DNA of 47,099 nt from JADHLJ01 sp038118725 (GCA_038118725.1 JAYOIK010000036.1:1-47099); one strand, 5' to 3'; shown: positions 36,301 through 43,936, numbered from the stretch's first letter. Notes: a model not told the origin generated them from the sequence alone. Translations and numbers: made by a program.

Positions 36301-37076
36301 CCGGTATCAGTATCGATTTCCTCGACCGCTCAATCCAGCATGGCGGGCCGGCCTCGCAACTTTGGGTACAGCTTGCCACCTCCATCGTCTTCGGACTCGC
36401 CTTAGCGACCGTGCTCACGCTGATGGTGACACCGGCGGCGTTGATGCTCCGGGTTCGTTTCGACGCTAACCGAGAGGCGCGCCGGTGCTGGGTCCGCCAA
36501 GCCCTGCGCCGGCTCGAGGCGCGCGGACCGGTCGAGACCCTGGTCACCATCCTGGCAGTCGGCGTCGCCTGGGTGTTGATCCTGGAAATGATTGTCGTGC
36601 GGATCTTCGACATCGTCACAAAACAGTTCTCGGACCCGCCGTCGGTCTGGTTTCAGGCGGTGGAGTGGTCGGCGTTCTGGACCTTCATCATTCTGACCGT
36701 CGCCTTCGCCTATTTCCGCGACGCGCATGTCCGGGTCGATATCATTCGCGAAAGACTGTCGAGCAGAGTCCAGGCCTTCATCGAAGTCTTCGGCTTCTTC
36801 GTTCTCCTGGCGCCGGTCTGTCTGATCGTCTTGTGGTTCGGTCTCGATTATGTGGCGCGGTCCTATGTCGACGAGGAACCATCGGGGGCGTTGTTGGGTT
36901 CTCCCACCCGGTTCATTTTCAAGGCCATGCTGCCATTCGGCTTTCTGCTGCTTTTGCTCGCCGGGATCAGCGTGACGATCCGTAACATTCGCCATCTCGC
37001 GGGGACCCACCGAGCGGTGGCGCCTGAGCGTGACGGCCGCCGGCTTCCGGCGTCGCGAAAGGGTTCCGGGGTGTAA
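33360..37076 (+). CDS. Fusion protein: RND efflux permease + TRAP small permease (DctQ)
   Basis: 1238 residues in one uninterrupted frame. Residues 1-1035 are a full RND permease: IPKEDAPDIDVP and the porter start, EQAMRGIDGVEEIRS, TM4 LAVGLLVDASIV (D397; the AcrB second Asp is Ala398), MAWPIIASTATTLAAFLP, and TM10 GIVVNNNIVLID (N931 at the AcrB Lys940 position). A basic linker (1036-1056) leads into a complete DctQ: four hydrophobic helices and the family loops RDAHVRVDIIRERLS and RFIFKAMLPFGF. No in-frame ATG, GTG or TTG occurs in the linker, so DctQ is not separately started there. DctM follows with a 1-base overlap. No adaptor (MFP), outer-membrane factor or TRAP binding protein is nearby. 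Confidence 0.9.
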   Translation: MSLINAAFDRTRTTLASLVLILVAGVVAYIEIPKEDAPDIDVPMIFTRIAQSGISPEDAERLIARPVEQAMRGIDGVEEIRSEAYLGGATVTVEFDDGFNPDKALDDVREKIKVVEGELPDDAGEPTVHEVNLSLFPVLVVTLGGDVSERVLTQSARGLREAIEALPDVLEARLIGDRDEVVEIVVDPVKLASHRVDPGDLIGRMARGNRLVAAGNLDTGAGRFAVKVPGTFTSVEDIAEMPVSTEDDVVIRVRDIAVVRRTFADRATDARLNGKRALAIEVSKRLGTSIIEVTDAVRATVAASAEAWPEGIDVAYSQDKSTKIRERVSDLENNVLNAVLLVMIVLVAVLGPRSAALVGVAIPGSFLLGILAISIVGFTANTVVLFALILAVGLLVDASIVMVEYAHRRIHAGMTPAKAYALASRHMAWPIIASTATTLAAFLPLVFWPGTVGEFMKYLPATVLAVLAASLLMALVFIPVLGAVLDRRARDADHESSPSGDADSPDRLAEATGVSRLYLGLLRVILEHPVKVLFLAFCAMLWAPWMYSQHGKEIEFFPKVEGTSALVLVHARGNLSLAEQDALTREVEEVVLSQAGLQSVYTSIGRNERSGGSGPQDIIARIRLELDHWSKRRPVAEILEEIKAETAHLAGIRVAVQEERTGPVRDKPIQIEVLSTGHTGIPQAVHQITDFLGKQSYLRDIEDSLPVPGVEWRVEIDRTQALKFGVDVERVGRFVRLITRGLKLTEFRARDVDEEIDVLLRFPERYRNLHHLNGLMIETTRGLVPLGTFAKLVPKPRRGTIRRVDGFRSALIKADVQPGIQPEEFRGEIKGYVITSRFLDGTRARMKGDEEDMDEREKDREFLLRSFAVALFLMAIILVTQFNSFYRAGIILSAVMLSIIGVVLGLLIMDLAYSTIMSGIGVIALAGIVVNNNIVLIDTHDRLMAAGVAPRDALLLTGVQRLRPVLLTSATTIAGLLPMVSGISIDFLDRSIQHGGPASQLWVQLATSIVFGLALATVLTLMVTPAALMLRVRFDANREARRCWVRQALRRLEARGPVETLVTILAVGVAWVLILEMIVVRIFDIVTKQFSDPPSVWFQAVEWSAFWTFIILTVAFAYFRDAHVRVDIIRERLSSRVQAFIEVFGFFVLLAPVCLIVLWFGLDYVARSYVDEEPSGALLGSPTRFIFKAMLPFGFLLLLLAGISVTIRNIRHLAGTHRAVAPERDGRRLPASRKGSGV

Positions 37077-38443
37077 TGGAACTGGTCGATCACATCCCCG
37101 CGCTCATGGTCATCACCCTCGCGGTGATGCTGTTCACCGGTTACCCGGTGGCCTTCGTTCTGGCGGGAGTCGGCGTGCTGTTCGCCGGTCTCGGCGTGGT
37201 CATCGGTGAGTTTCCGATGGTCGCGTTCTTCAACATTCCGGCCCGGCTATGGGGCAGTATCAACGGAAGCCTGATCTTCCCGACCGTGCCGATGCTGATC
37301 TTCATGGGCGTGGCGCTGGAGAAGAGCGGAGTCGCCCAGGAGATGTTATTGGCCCTGCAAGGCTTGGTGCGACGCGTGCCAGGCAGCATGGCGGTGGCGA
37401 TGACGGTGTTGGGGATTCTGCTGGCGCCGTCGGCCGGATTGGTCGGCGCCTCGGTCGCGACCCTGGCGCTGATCGGCCTACCGACCATGCTGGCCCAAGG
37501 TTATCGCCGCTCTTATTCGATCGGCTCGGTCGCGGCGGCCGGAACCTTGGGGATAATCCTGCCACCGGGCATCATGCTGTTCTTCCTGTCGGATCTGATG
37601 CACATCTCCATGGGGCCGATCTTCGTGTCGACCCTGGCGCCGGGTTTGCTGCTGGCGTTGTTGTTCATGGTCTATTACGTCGCCCGCGCGCTGATCGATC
37701 CGACGACCGCGCCGCGGCTCCCGGCCGACCCGAACCTTCGGCTGCGCGATATCCTCGGAGCCGCCATGCGCGGTCTGACCTTGCCTGTCCTGTTGATCGC
37801 GTCTGTTCTGGGCTCGATCATCGCCGGTCTCGCGACGCCGGTGCAGTCGGCGGCGGTCGGCGCGGCGGGCGGGTTGCTGATCATGCATTACCGAGGGCGC
37901 CTGACCCGGGCTCACCTGCATGAGGTGATCGTCACCACCGCGACAACCTGCTCGATGGTGTTCTTCATCATTCTCGCGGCCTCGGTCTTCTCGTATCCCT
38001 TCAACTTCTTCGAGGGCGGCGATCAGATCCGGGACTTTCTGCTCGGTTTGCCGCTGAACGACTGGCAGATGCTGCTGACCATCCTCGGGATCATTTTCAT
38101 CCTCGGCTTCTTCGTCGATTGGATCGAGATCACGGTCATCGTGCTGCCGCTCTTGCTACCGATCCTACTGGGCCTCGATTTCACCGATCATGTCGGCGGA
38201 CCCAGACAACTGGTGCCGATCTGGCTGGCGGTTCAGATCGCCCTGGTCCTGCAAAGCTCTTTCATGACCCCGCCCTTCGGCTTTTCCCTGTTCTTCGCCA
38301 AGGGCGCGGCCCCGCCGGAGGTGACCTTGGCGGACACCTATCGCGGCGTCGCCCCGCTGGTGATGGTCCAGCTATTGGTGATCGGCCTGGTCCTAGCGTA
38401 TCCCGGCCTCGCGACCTGGTTGCCGTCTCTGGTCATGGATTAG
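37076..38443 (+). CDS. dctM: TRAP transporter large permease DctM
   Basis: 455-residue membrane protein, the substrate channel of TRAP importers (12-helix family). Motifs seen: FTGYPVAFVLAGVGVLF, FPTVPMLIFMGVALEKSG, LAPSAGLVGASVATLALIGLP, GTLGIILPPGIMLFF and SSFMTPPFGFSLFF. Its ATG shares the A of the TAA stop of the RND-DctQ fusion (37074-37078), as DctQ-DctM pairs usually are coupled. No DctP binding protein follows. The substrate, often a carboxylate, is unknown. Confidence 0.93.
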   Translation: MELVDHIPALMVITLAVMLFTGYPVAFVLAGVGVLFAGLGVVIGEFPMVAFFNIPARLWGSINGSLIFPTVPMLIFMGVALEKSGVAQEMLLALQGLVRRVPGSMAVAMTVLGILLAPSAGLVGASVATLALIGLPTMLAQGYRRSYSIGSVAAAGTLGIILPPGIMLFFLSDLMHISMGPIFVSTLAPGLLLALLFMVYYVARALIDPTTAPRLPADPNLRLRDILGAAMRGLTLPVLLIASVLGSIIAGLATPVQSAAVGAAGGLLIMHYRGRLTRAHLHEVIVTTATTCSMVFFIILAASVFSYPFNFFEGGDQIRDFLLGLPLNDWQMLLTILGIIFILGFFVDWIEITVIVLPLLLPILLGLDFTDHVGGPRQLVPIWLAVQIALVLQSSFMTPPFGFSLFFAKGAAPPEVTLADTYRGVAPLVMVQLLVIGLVLAYPGLATWLPSLVMD

Positions 38444-38519
38444 GGCGGGGTAGCACGAAGTCCTCGAAGGGTTCTTGCCGCGATTTTCGTGAGCCGAGAA
38501 AAGAAAGTCCCGCTGCCTC

Positions 38520-39296
38520 CTACTCCGCCGCCTTGGCGAAACGCTCCAGTTCTTCCGCTAGAATAGGCACGCCCTCGGTCGCCGAATGCATGCCGCAGAT
38601 CGAGACCAGGGCGATGACTTCCATGATCTCCTCCTGTGTCGCGCCGTGCTTCAGCGCGTTGCGCATGTGAATACGGGTGCCGCTCAAGAACAGATGCGTG
38701 GTCGCGATATCGATCGCGACATAGATCAGTTCCTTCACCTTCGGCTCCAGTACGCCGGTCTTCCAGGGTACCGAGGACAGATCGAGATACGCCTTGAAGA
38801 AATCCGGCGACAGTTTCAGTAGCGACTCCCAGATCGGCATCCAATAGCCGCGGTTATCGATGAACTCCTGCTTATGCGCGAGCGCGCGCTCGTCCAGTTC
38901 GATGGCGTCCAATTCGTCGCCCTTGCCGGCATTCTTCAACTCGTCGATCAGGATTGGCAGGCCTTCGGTCATCGAGTGGATGCCTAGCACGCTGACGATC
39001 TGCAGGACCTCCATCAACTCTTCCTTGGTCGCGCCGTGCTTCAGCGCGTTGGCCATGTGGATGCGCGTGCCGGGCAGATAGAGATGCGTGGTTGCGATAT
39101 CCATCGCGATATAGATCATCTCCTTGACCTTGGGTTCCAGCGGTCCGGTTTTCCATGGCACCGACGAAAAATTGCAATAGGCCTCGAAAAACTCCGGATT
39201 CATCTCCAGCACTTGCTGCCAGAACGGAAACCAATAGCCGCGGTTCTCGATGAACTCCGCCTTGAGTTTCTTCTGATAATCGTTGAGCTCCGCCAT
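38520..39296 (-). CDS. Duplicated carboxymuconolactone decarboxylase-family protein
   Basis: 258 residues consisting of two near-identical halves (about 1-128 and 131-258), each with ENRGYWFPFW / DNRGYWMPIW, SSVPWKTG, EPKVKE(M/L)IY and GTRIHM-NALKHGAT. The AhpD redox cysteines are absent in both. The doubled CMD fold suggests a pseudo-dimer of fused protomers. GGAGG precedes the ATG. Convergent with dctM (76 bases). Function unassigned. Confidence 0.85.
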   Translation of the reverse strand: MAELNDYQKKLKAEFIENRGYWFPFWQQVLEMNPEFFEAYCNFSSVPWKTGPLEPKVKEMIYIAMDIATTHLYLPGTRIHMANALKHGATKEELMEVLQIVSVLGIHSMTEGLPILIDELKNAGKGDELDAIELDERALAHKQEFIDNRGYWMPIWESLLKLSPDFFKAYLDLSSVPWKTGVLEPKVKELIYVAIDIATTHLFLSGTRIHMRNALKHGATQEEIMEVIALVSICGMHSATEGVPILAEELERFAKAAE

Positions 39297-39357
39297 GGCG
39301 CCCGGCCTCCGCTTTGTTGTCGCCGCGAAGGGAATTCAGGCAGAAATTCGGGGCCTG

Positions 39358-39381
39358 TTCAAGCCGGCGCGCCGGCTTGAA
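39358..39381. repeat. 24-bp perfect palindrome
   Basis: Half-site TTCAAGCCGGCG followed directly by its complement, with no loop. It lies between the duplicated CMD gene and the hsp20 terminator. It could be an operator for the CMD gene (it ends 62 bases upstream of the ATG on the minus strand) or a stem. Confidence 0.6.
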
Positions 39382-39383
39382 AC

Positions 39384-39426
39384 GAAAAGCCCCCGGTCGC
39401 GACGGGTGAGCGCCGATGACCGGGGG
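39384..39426 (-). terminator. Rho-independent terminator of hsp20
   Basis: On the minus strand the stem CCCCCGGTC/GACCGGGGG (39390-39398 with 39418-39426) is followed by CTTTTCGTT. It is 33 bases past the hsp20 stop. Confidence 0.7.
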
Positions 39427-39458
39427 GAAGTGGACGACCAGGGGACGGTCGACAGGGA

Positions 39459-39878
39459 TTACGCGCGTTTCACCTCAATCCGTTTTGCCTGGTTCGCGGG
39501 CTCGTGGATCTTCGGGATCGTGATGGTCAGGACGCCATCCCTGTGGGTGGCGGAGATTCCGGCCGTGTCGGCGTCGGCCGGCAGCCGAAAGGCGCGCCGG
39601 AACTTGCCGAAGGAGCGTTCGGAAAAATAGTAGTCCTTGCCGGTTTCCTCGCGTTCGGCGCGTTTCTCGCCGGTGACCGTCAACTGGTCTCCGTGCAGAT
39701 CCACCGCGATATCCTTTTCCGCCACGCCAGGGAGCTCGACCGAGATTTCATAGGCATCCCTGGTCGTTGCCGCCTCCGAACTGGGCGAGAAGAACTCGGC
39801 CACCCGTTCACCGAATTGGCGCAGGGGTATTTGAATTTGGGACCAGAAATTCGGGGTCATTTCCGATGTCCGCAACAT
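39459..39878 (-). CDS. Hsp20 family small heat-shock protein
   Basis: 139-residue alpha-crystallin chaperone that holds unfolding proteins. The crystallin domain spans about 38-125 (YEISVELPGVAEKDIAVDL...GVLTITIPK) and the C-terminal I-x-V anchor is RIEV. AAGGAG precedes the ATG. It lies 40 bases downstream of the small conserved protein, itself downstream of a universal stress protein, so a stress operon on the minus strand is likely. Confidence 0.93.
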   Translation of the reverse strand: MLRTSEMTPNFWSQIQIPLRQFGERVAEFFSPSSEAATTRDAYEISVELPGVAEKDIAVDLHGDQLTVTGEKRAEREETGKDYYFSERSFGKFRRAFRLPADADTAGISATHRDGVLTITIPKIHEPANQAKRIEVKRA

Positions 39879-39918
39879 GGAATTTTCTCCTTTGTCGATG
39901 CAACGTGGACGCGCGCTC

Positions 39919-40278
39919 CTATCTCACGCGAACCACACGAAAGGTTCTTTGAACGCCGTCATGTTCTGTGATCGAGACATATTCACCTTCGACGAACCGG
40001 TGGCGGTCGAAGCGAAAGATCGGCTCGTCATGATCGCTGTCGGTGCCGTCATAGTGAAAGGCCCAGGATCTGTTCCTGGCGTGTACCAATCGACCCAGCT
40101 CATCTTCCGCGCCGGCCCAGAATCGGCGAACCGTGCAGGCCTGACGCGCGGTTTTCCAGGTTTCTTCGTCCAGGCTCCCGTCCGAATGGAGCGGGGCCGT
40201 GAATTCATAGCCATGGGCCGAACTGCCCTCGGGGAATTCAGGGTTTCGGGCGAGTTCCAGTCTGATGCTCCGCATCAT
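39919..40278 (-). CDS. Conserved hypothetical protein beside stress genes
   Basis: 119 residues, soluble, Arg/Glu-rich. It opens MMRSIRLELARNPEFPEGS and ends YVSITEHDGVQRTFRVVRVR. I recognise it as a family seen in alphaproteobacteria but without an assigned role. GGAG lies 8 bases before the ATG. It sits between uspA-like and hsp20 genes on one strand, which points to stress or low-oxygen physiology by context. Confidence 0.75.
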   Translation of the reverse strand: MMRSIRLELARNPEFPEGSSAHGYEFTAPLHSDGSLDEETWKTARQACTVRRFWAGAEDELGRLVHARNRSWAFHYDGTDSDHDEPIFRFDRHRFVEGEYVSITEHDGVQRTFRVVRVR

Positions 40279-40372
40279 GGTAGCGTCTCCATTTACGGCG
40301 CGTTCTAGTGGTCGCGGGATCGGCCCGCCGGACGGCGTGGTGGCCCCGTCCGGCGGGCCTTCCCCAAAGGTG

Positions 40373-41239
40373 TCAATGAGCCATCAAAACCGGCATGCGC
40401 GCCGCGTTCATGATGTCGTCGGTGACGCCGCCGAAAACGAACTCCCGCATCCGGCTGTGACTGTAGGCGCCGAGTACGAGGACCTGGGCGCCGGCGTCCA
40501 TCGCCTCGGCCTGAAGCCGGCCCGCCTGATCGCCGTTCATGGTGAACATCCGGGGCACGGCGTTGACCCCGTGCCATTTCAGGGAGTCGACGAACGCGTT
40601 CACCCCCGCCGGCGTAAGCATGTCGCTGGTGCCGGCCAGAACGGTGACCAACTCGGCGCGCTCCAGCATCGGCATCGCCAGCGCGACGGCCCGAGCCGCC
40701 TCGCGAGATCCGTTCCAGGCGACCGCGACCGACTTCACGGGCACGCTTTTCGCGCCATTGGGAGACAACAGCAGCAGCTTGCCGGTATCCATCAGCGCGG
40801 TGGTGACGAGATTGGCGAGTTCCGGTTCGTCGTCGTCGCTCGGTTGGATCATGCAGACTATGTCGGCGGTACGGCCGATCTTGGCCAGGCTGCCGCTGGG
40901 CTCGCCCTGAACCACGCTGAATTGCGCGGTGACGCGGTTGCGCGGACCCGGTGTGTCGGCTTCCTCAATGCCGTTCGCCTTTCGCCAGGCATCGTAGCTG
41001 GCCTGGGCCTGGGTGCGATCGGATTGGATCCGTTGTTCGGCGGCGTCGATCAGGGTGTCGATCATGGCCGCCGTCATGCCTTCGCCGACCTGAGGCAGCG
41101 CCACGTGTTTGGGGTCCGGGTGCAGGTAGAGCGCCTGAATATGAGCGTTGGTCGTCCCAGCCATGGCCAGGGCCGCGTCGAGCGCCGGACCATCGGTCGG
41201 GCCACCAGTCATCGGAGTAACTAAGGTGTTGATGGACAT
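40373..41239 (-). CDS. Tandem universal stress protein (UspA family)
   Basis: 288 residues carrying two Usp domains. The second half is the better conserved: SVAVAWNGSREAARAVALAMP starts it and the ATP-type loop LGAYSHSRMREFVFGG ends it. The first half lacks the full nucleotide loop. The gene is preceded by a consensus FNR/FixK box. Usp proteins of this tandem type are common members of anaerobic regulons. Confidence 0.9.
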   Translation of the reverse strand: MSINTLVTPMTGGPTDGPALDAALAMAGTTNAHIQALYLHPDPKHVALPQVGEGMTAAMIDTLIDAAEQRIQSDRTQAQASYDAWRKANGIEEADTPGPRNRVTAQFSVVQGEPSGSLAKIGRTADIVCMIQPSDDDEPELANLVTTALMDTGKLLLLSPNGAKSVPVKSVAVAWNGSREAARAVALAMPMLERAELVTVLAGTSDMLTPAGVNAFVDSLKWHGVNAVPRMFTMNGDQAGRLQAEAMDAGAQVLVLGAYSHSRMREFVFGGVTDDIMNAARMPVLMAH

Positions 41240-41302
41240 CTCATGCCTCGCGGTTGGAGTGATTGCCTGATTGAAGGCTATCGCTCCAAGGCGCGGGCCG
41301 AG

Positions 41303-41316
41303 TTGATCTGGATCAA
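41303..41316 (-). promoter_or_regulatory. FNR/FixK-type box upstream of the uspA-like gene
   Basis: TTGAT-CTGG-ATCAA matches the consensus TTGAT-N4-ATCAA with no mismatch. It ends 63 bases upstream of the uspA ATG. A GATAGC -10-like hexamer lies about 20 bases further downstream on the minus strand (41277-41282), the spacing of a class II activated promoter. Confidence 0.75.
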
Positions 41317-41356
41317 ACCAGGTGAATTATTTCACGCCGAGGCGGCGAAATCGGTA

Positions 41357-42526
41357 TCAGACGCCGGGCCGTGTCGCGCCGGCGCCCAAATCAGCGCGCC
41401 GGACGATCGCCCAGCGGTACTGGTCGGGCCAGCCGGCTTGCGCGTTTTCCTGATCCAGCACCTCGGCGGCGTGCAGGGTCCAGAACGGGTCGTACATGAG
41501 TTCCCGACCGATCCCGATCAGATCGGCGCGGCCCTCGGCCAGGATCGCCTCGGCCTGGCGCGCCTCGATGATCCGGCCCACCGCCATTGTCTTGATATCC
41601 GCTTCAGTACGCACCTGCTCGGCATAGGGAACCTGAAAGCCGAGGGGGCGGTCACCTGATTTCGCCGGGCTGCCGTCGTCCTTGGCGCGAAACGCCGGCG
41701 CCCCGCTGATCCCGCCGGCGGAGCAATCCACGACATCGACTCCGCGCGCCTTCAGCTCCCGGGAAAGCGCGACCGAGTCCTCGATCTCCCAACCCTTGCC
41801 GTCGACCGCCGAAACTCGGAAGAACAGCGGCAGATCCTCGGGCCAGGCAGCGCGTACCGCCTCGGTAACTTCTAGGGCGAAGCGCATCCGTCCGGCACGG
41901 TCGCCGCCATACGCGTCGTTGCGCTGATTGCTGAGCGGCGAGAGGAAACTGTGGATCAGATAGCCATGGGCGCCGTGGATCTCCAGTACCTTGAACCCGG
42001 CCACCACGGCGCGCCGCGCGGCATCGGCGAAGGCGCCGACCATTTCGCCGATATCGGTCTCGCTCATGGCATGCGGGGTCTGCCAACCCTCGGCAAGCGG
42101 CACCGCAGAGGGGCCGACAACCTCCCAGGACGGATCGCCCCAGCTGGTATCGCCGATCGGCAGAGGCTTGCCGCCATCCCAGGGCGGACTCGCCGAGGCT
42201 TTGCGCCCGGCATGGGCGATTTGCAGGCCCGGCACGGATCCCATGGACTCGATGAACCTTGTGGTGGGTTTCAGGGCCTCGGCCTGGGCATCGGTCCAGA
42301 TACCGAGACATTTCGGTGTGATCCGTCCCTTGGGCTCGACCGCCGTCGCCTCCGCGAAGACCAGCCCGACACCACCGCGCGCGAAGGCCGAGAGATGCGC
42401 GAACTGCCAATCCGTGGCAACGCCGCTATCGGCGGAATACATGCAGAGCGGCGAGAGCACGACGCGGTTTTTCAAGGTCACGCCGCGGATCGTCAGCGGC
42501 GAGAAAAGCTGGGGAGTGGCGCTCAT
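41357..42526 (-). CDS. Old yellow enzyme family NADH:flavin oxidoreductase (YqjM-like)
   Basis: 389-residue FMN-binding TIM barrel that reduces activated C=C bonds. The YqjM-type cysteine is C28 (SPLCMYSAD) with Y30. The substrate-binding pair is H184 and H187 in HGAHGYLIHSF. QIAHAGRKAS and SNQRNDAYGG complete the pattern. Thermophilic-like/YqjM class rather than classical OYE. Its stop is 41 bases from the FNR box, which faces uspA rather than this gene. Confidence 0.93.
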   Translation of the reverse strand: MSATPQLFSPLTIRGVTLKNRVVLSPLCMYSADSGVATDWQFAHLSAFARGGVGLVFAEATAVEPKGRITPKCLGIWTDAQAEALKPTTRFIESMGSVPGLQIAHAGRKASASPPWDGGKPLPIGDTSWGDPSWEVVGPSAVPLAEGWQTPHAMSETDIGEMVGAFADAARRAVVAGFKVLEIHGAHGYLIHSFLSPLSNQRNDAYGGDRAGRMRFALEVTEAVRAAWPEDLPLFFRVSAVDGKGWEIEDSVALSRELKARGVDVVDCSAGGISGAPAFRAKDDGSPAKSGDRPLGFQVPYAEQVRTEADIKTMAVGRIIEARQAEAILAEGRADLIGIGRELMYDPFWTLHAAEVLDQENAQAGWPDQYRWAIVRRADLGAGATRPGV

Positions 42527-42627
42527 GGCGGGGGACCTTTTGAGTGACGAGTTGGGAGTGAAACGATTGTCGCGCGGGTTTTAGCACATCGTTTGAGATT
42601 TGCATTACGGCTTGGTGGTGAGACGTC

Positions 42628-42777
42628 CCGTATCCCCGACGCAGGTCGGGGCCGACGCCTGAAGCCTAGCCGCGTGACGGGTAGTGGAGTACGGAGATCG
42701 ATCGGTTTGGGGTGATCGAGATATCCGTCACCATCCGCCGTCTCGGGCGTCGACCCCGACCTTCGTCGGGGATACGG
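42628..42777. repeat. 150-bp inverted-repeat element, MITE-like
   Basis: Two 32-base arms (42628-42659 and 42746-42777) match in inverted orientation at 30 of 32 positions. Each arm contains its own hairpin, CCCCGAC-N4-GTCGGGG. The middle also pairs in part: GTGACGG (about 42674) against CCGTCAC (about 42725). It fills most of the 329-base gap between the OYE and epimerase genes, both minus-strand. No target-site duplication could be confirmed. The rest of that gap is featureless. Confidence 0.75.
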
Positions 42778-42855
42778 CATGATTAATGGCAAAGGTCTGT
42801 AACTGTTTTCGCAGCCAGATATCAGAGAAGCAATCTCTGGGCGATGATGGGCCAA

Positions 42856-43740
42856 CTACCCCGCCGCCCTGGCCTTTGCCGCGAGGCCCGCGAGGTCGAT
42901 ATTCGGGGCGTAGCCCAGGCGTTCCCGCGCCTTGGTGATGTCGAGCACGGAAGCGGTGGGCAGACGCTCGTAAACCTCCGGGCGCTGGACCCGTGGAATC
43001 TCCTCCCAGCGCTCCGCCGCCATCTCCAGGGTCGCGCGCCGGTTGAGGCCTTCCGCCGCGGTGATGGTGAAAACGTCAAAGCCGCGATACTCCCGCGCGT
43101 TCACCGCCAGATCGAAACCCTGGGCCACGTCTTCCGGATCGACCCAGGCCCAGAAGTGATAATTCTGCGGGTCGGCGCCCCGATCCTCGAATTCTCCGTA
43201 GCCACGCGGGAAGATAATGTGGCTGGGACGGATCGCCATGACCTCCAGGGCGCCGCGCGCGGCATAGCTTTCGGCGATGGTCTCCGTCACCTTCTTGGAC
43301 AGGGAATAGACCTCGGTCGGTCGGGTCGGATGCGCCTCGTCCACCGGGAGGTATCGTGGCGGCCAGTCCGGCGGATTGTAGGACAGGCCGAAGACCGAAT
43401 CGCTGGAGGCGACCACCACGCGCTTGACGCCGGCTTGCGCGGCCGCCTCGAACACCGCCCAACTGCCTTGCACGTTGTTGTTGAAGGTCAGCTCCGGCGT
43501 TGCCTCGCGGGGATTGGGGATGGCGGCGAGATGGATCACCGCGTCCTGTCCCTTGAAGGCATTCTTCATCGCCTCGAAATCGGTGATCGAGGCGGTGACA
43601 TGCGTACCGAGACCAGCGTCGGCCTCGACCGGCGGCTTCATGTCGACGCTGGTTAGCGCCGCCTTGCCGGCGAGGCGGTGCATGACATGAGAGCCTAGCA
43701 GCCCTGCGCCACCCGTGACGGCGATTTTCTCGTAGTTCAT
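42856..43740 (-). CDS. NAD-dependent epimerase/dehydratase (extended SDR)
   Basis: 294 residues. Rossmann motif TGGAGLLGSH (9-18), catalytic S113 region ASSDSVFG, Y145-x-x-x-K149 (YSLSK), and the substrate segment GADPQNYHFWAWV. Uronate dehydrogenases and nucleotide-sugar epimerases share this pattern, so substrate is open. ATG 43740 has GGAAG five bases upstream. The open frame continues to 44064 over the divergent promoter and is not believed. Confidence 0.85.
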   Translation of the reverse strand: MNYEKIAVTGGAGLLGSHVMHRLAGKAALTSVDMKPPVEADAGLGTHVTASITDFEAMKNAFKGQDAVIHLAAIPNPREATPELTFNNNVQGSWAVFEAAAQAGVKRVVVASSDSVFGLSYNPPDWPPRYLPVDEAHPTRPTEVYSLSKKVTETIAESYAARGALEVMAIRPSHIIFPRGYGEFEDRGADPQNYHFWAWVDPEDVAQGFDLAVNAREYRGFDVFTITAAEGLNRRATLEMAAERWEEIPRVQRPEVYERLPTASVLDITKARERLGYAPNIDLAGLAAKARAAG

Positions 43741-43936
43741 GACGGCTTCCATCCCTCGGTGGCGGTGTCCCGAGACAAGCATCGCGCCGATCTCGGGTAT
43801 CTGGCAAATCCCGGCAAGCGCGGCGCGTGGGTTATCGCCTGCATGATCCGATCGCGGCGTTGATTTACACGATCCGGGCGAGCTTATAGGTTCCGTCCAC
43901 CATCCAGTCGCCACCGATAAATGTTGGGAGAAGCCC

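Noticed and set aside
36440..36540. Possibility that DctQ is a separate gene with its own start at the junction
   Set aside because: No in-frame ATG, GTG or TTG occurs between the end of the RND domain and the first DctQ helix, and no stop separates them. A fusion is the simplest reading.
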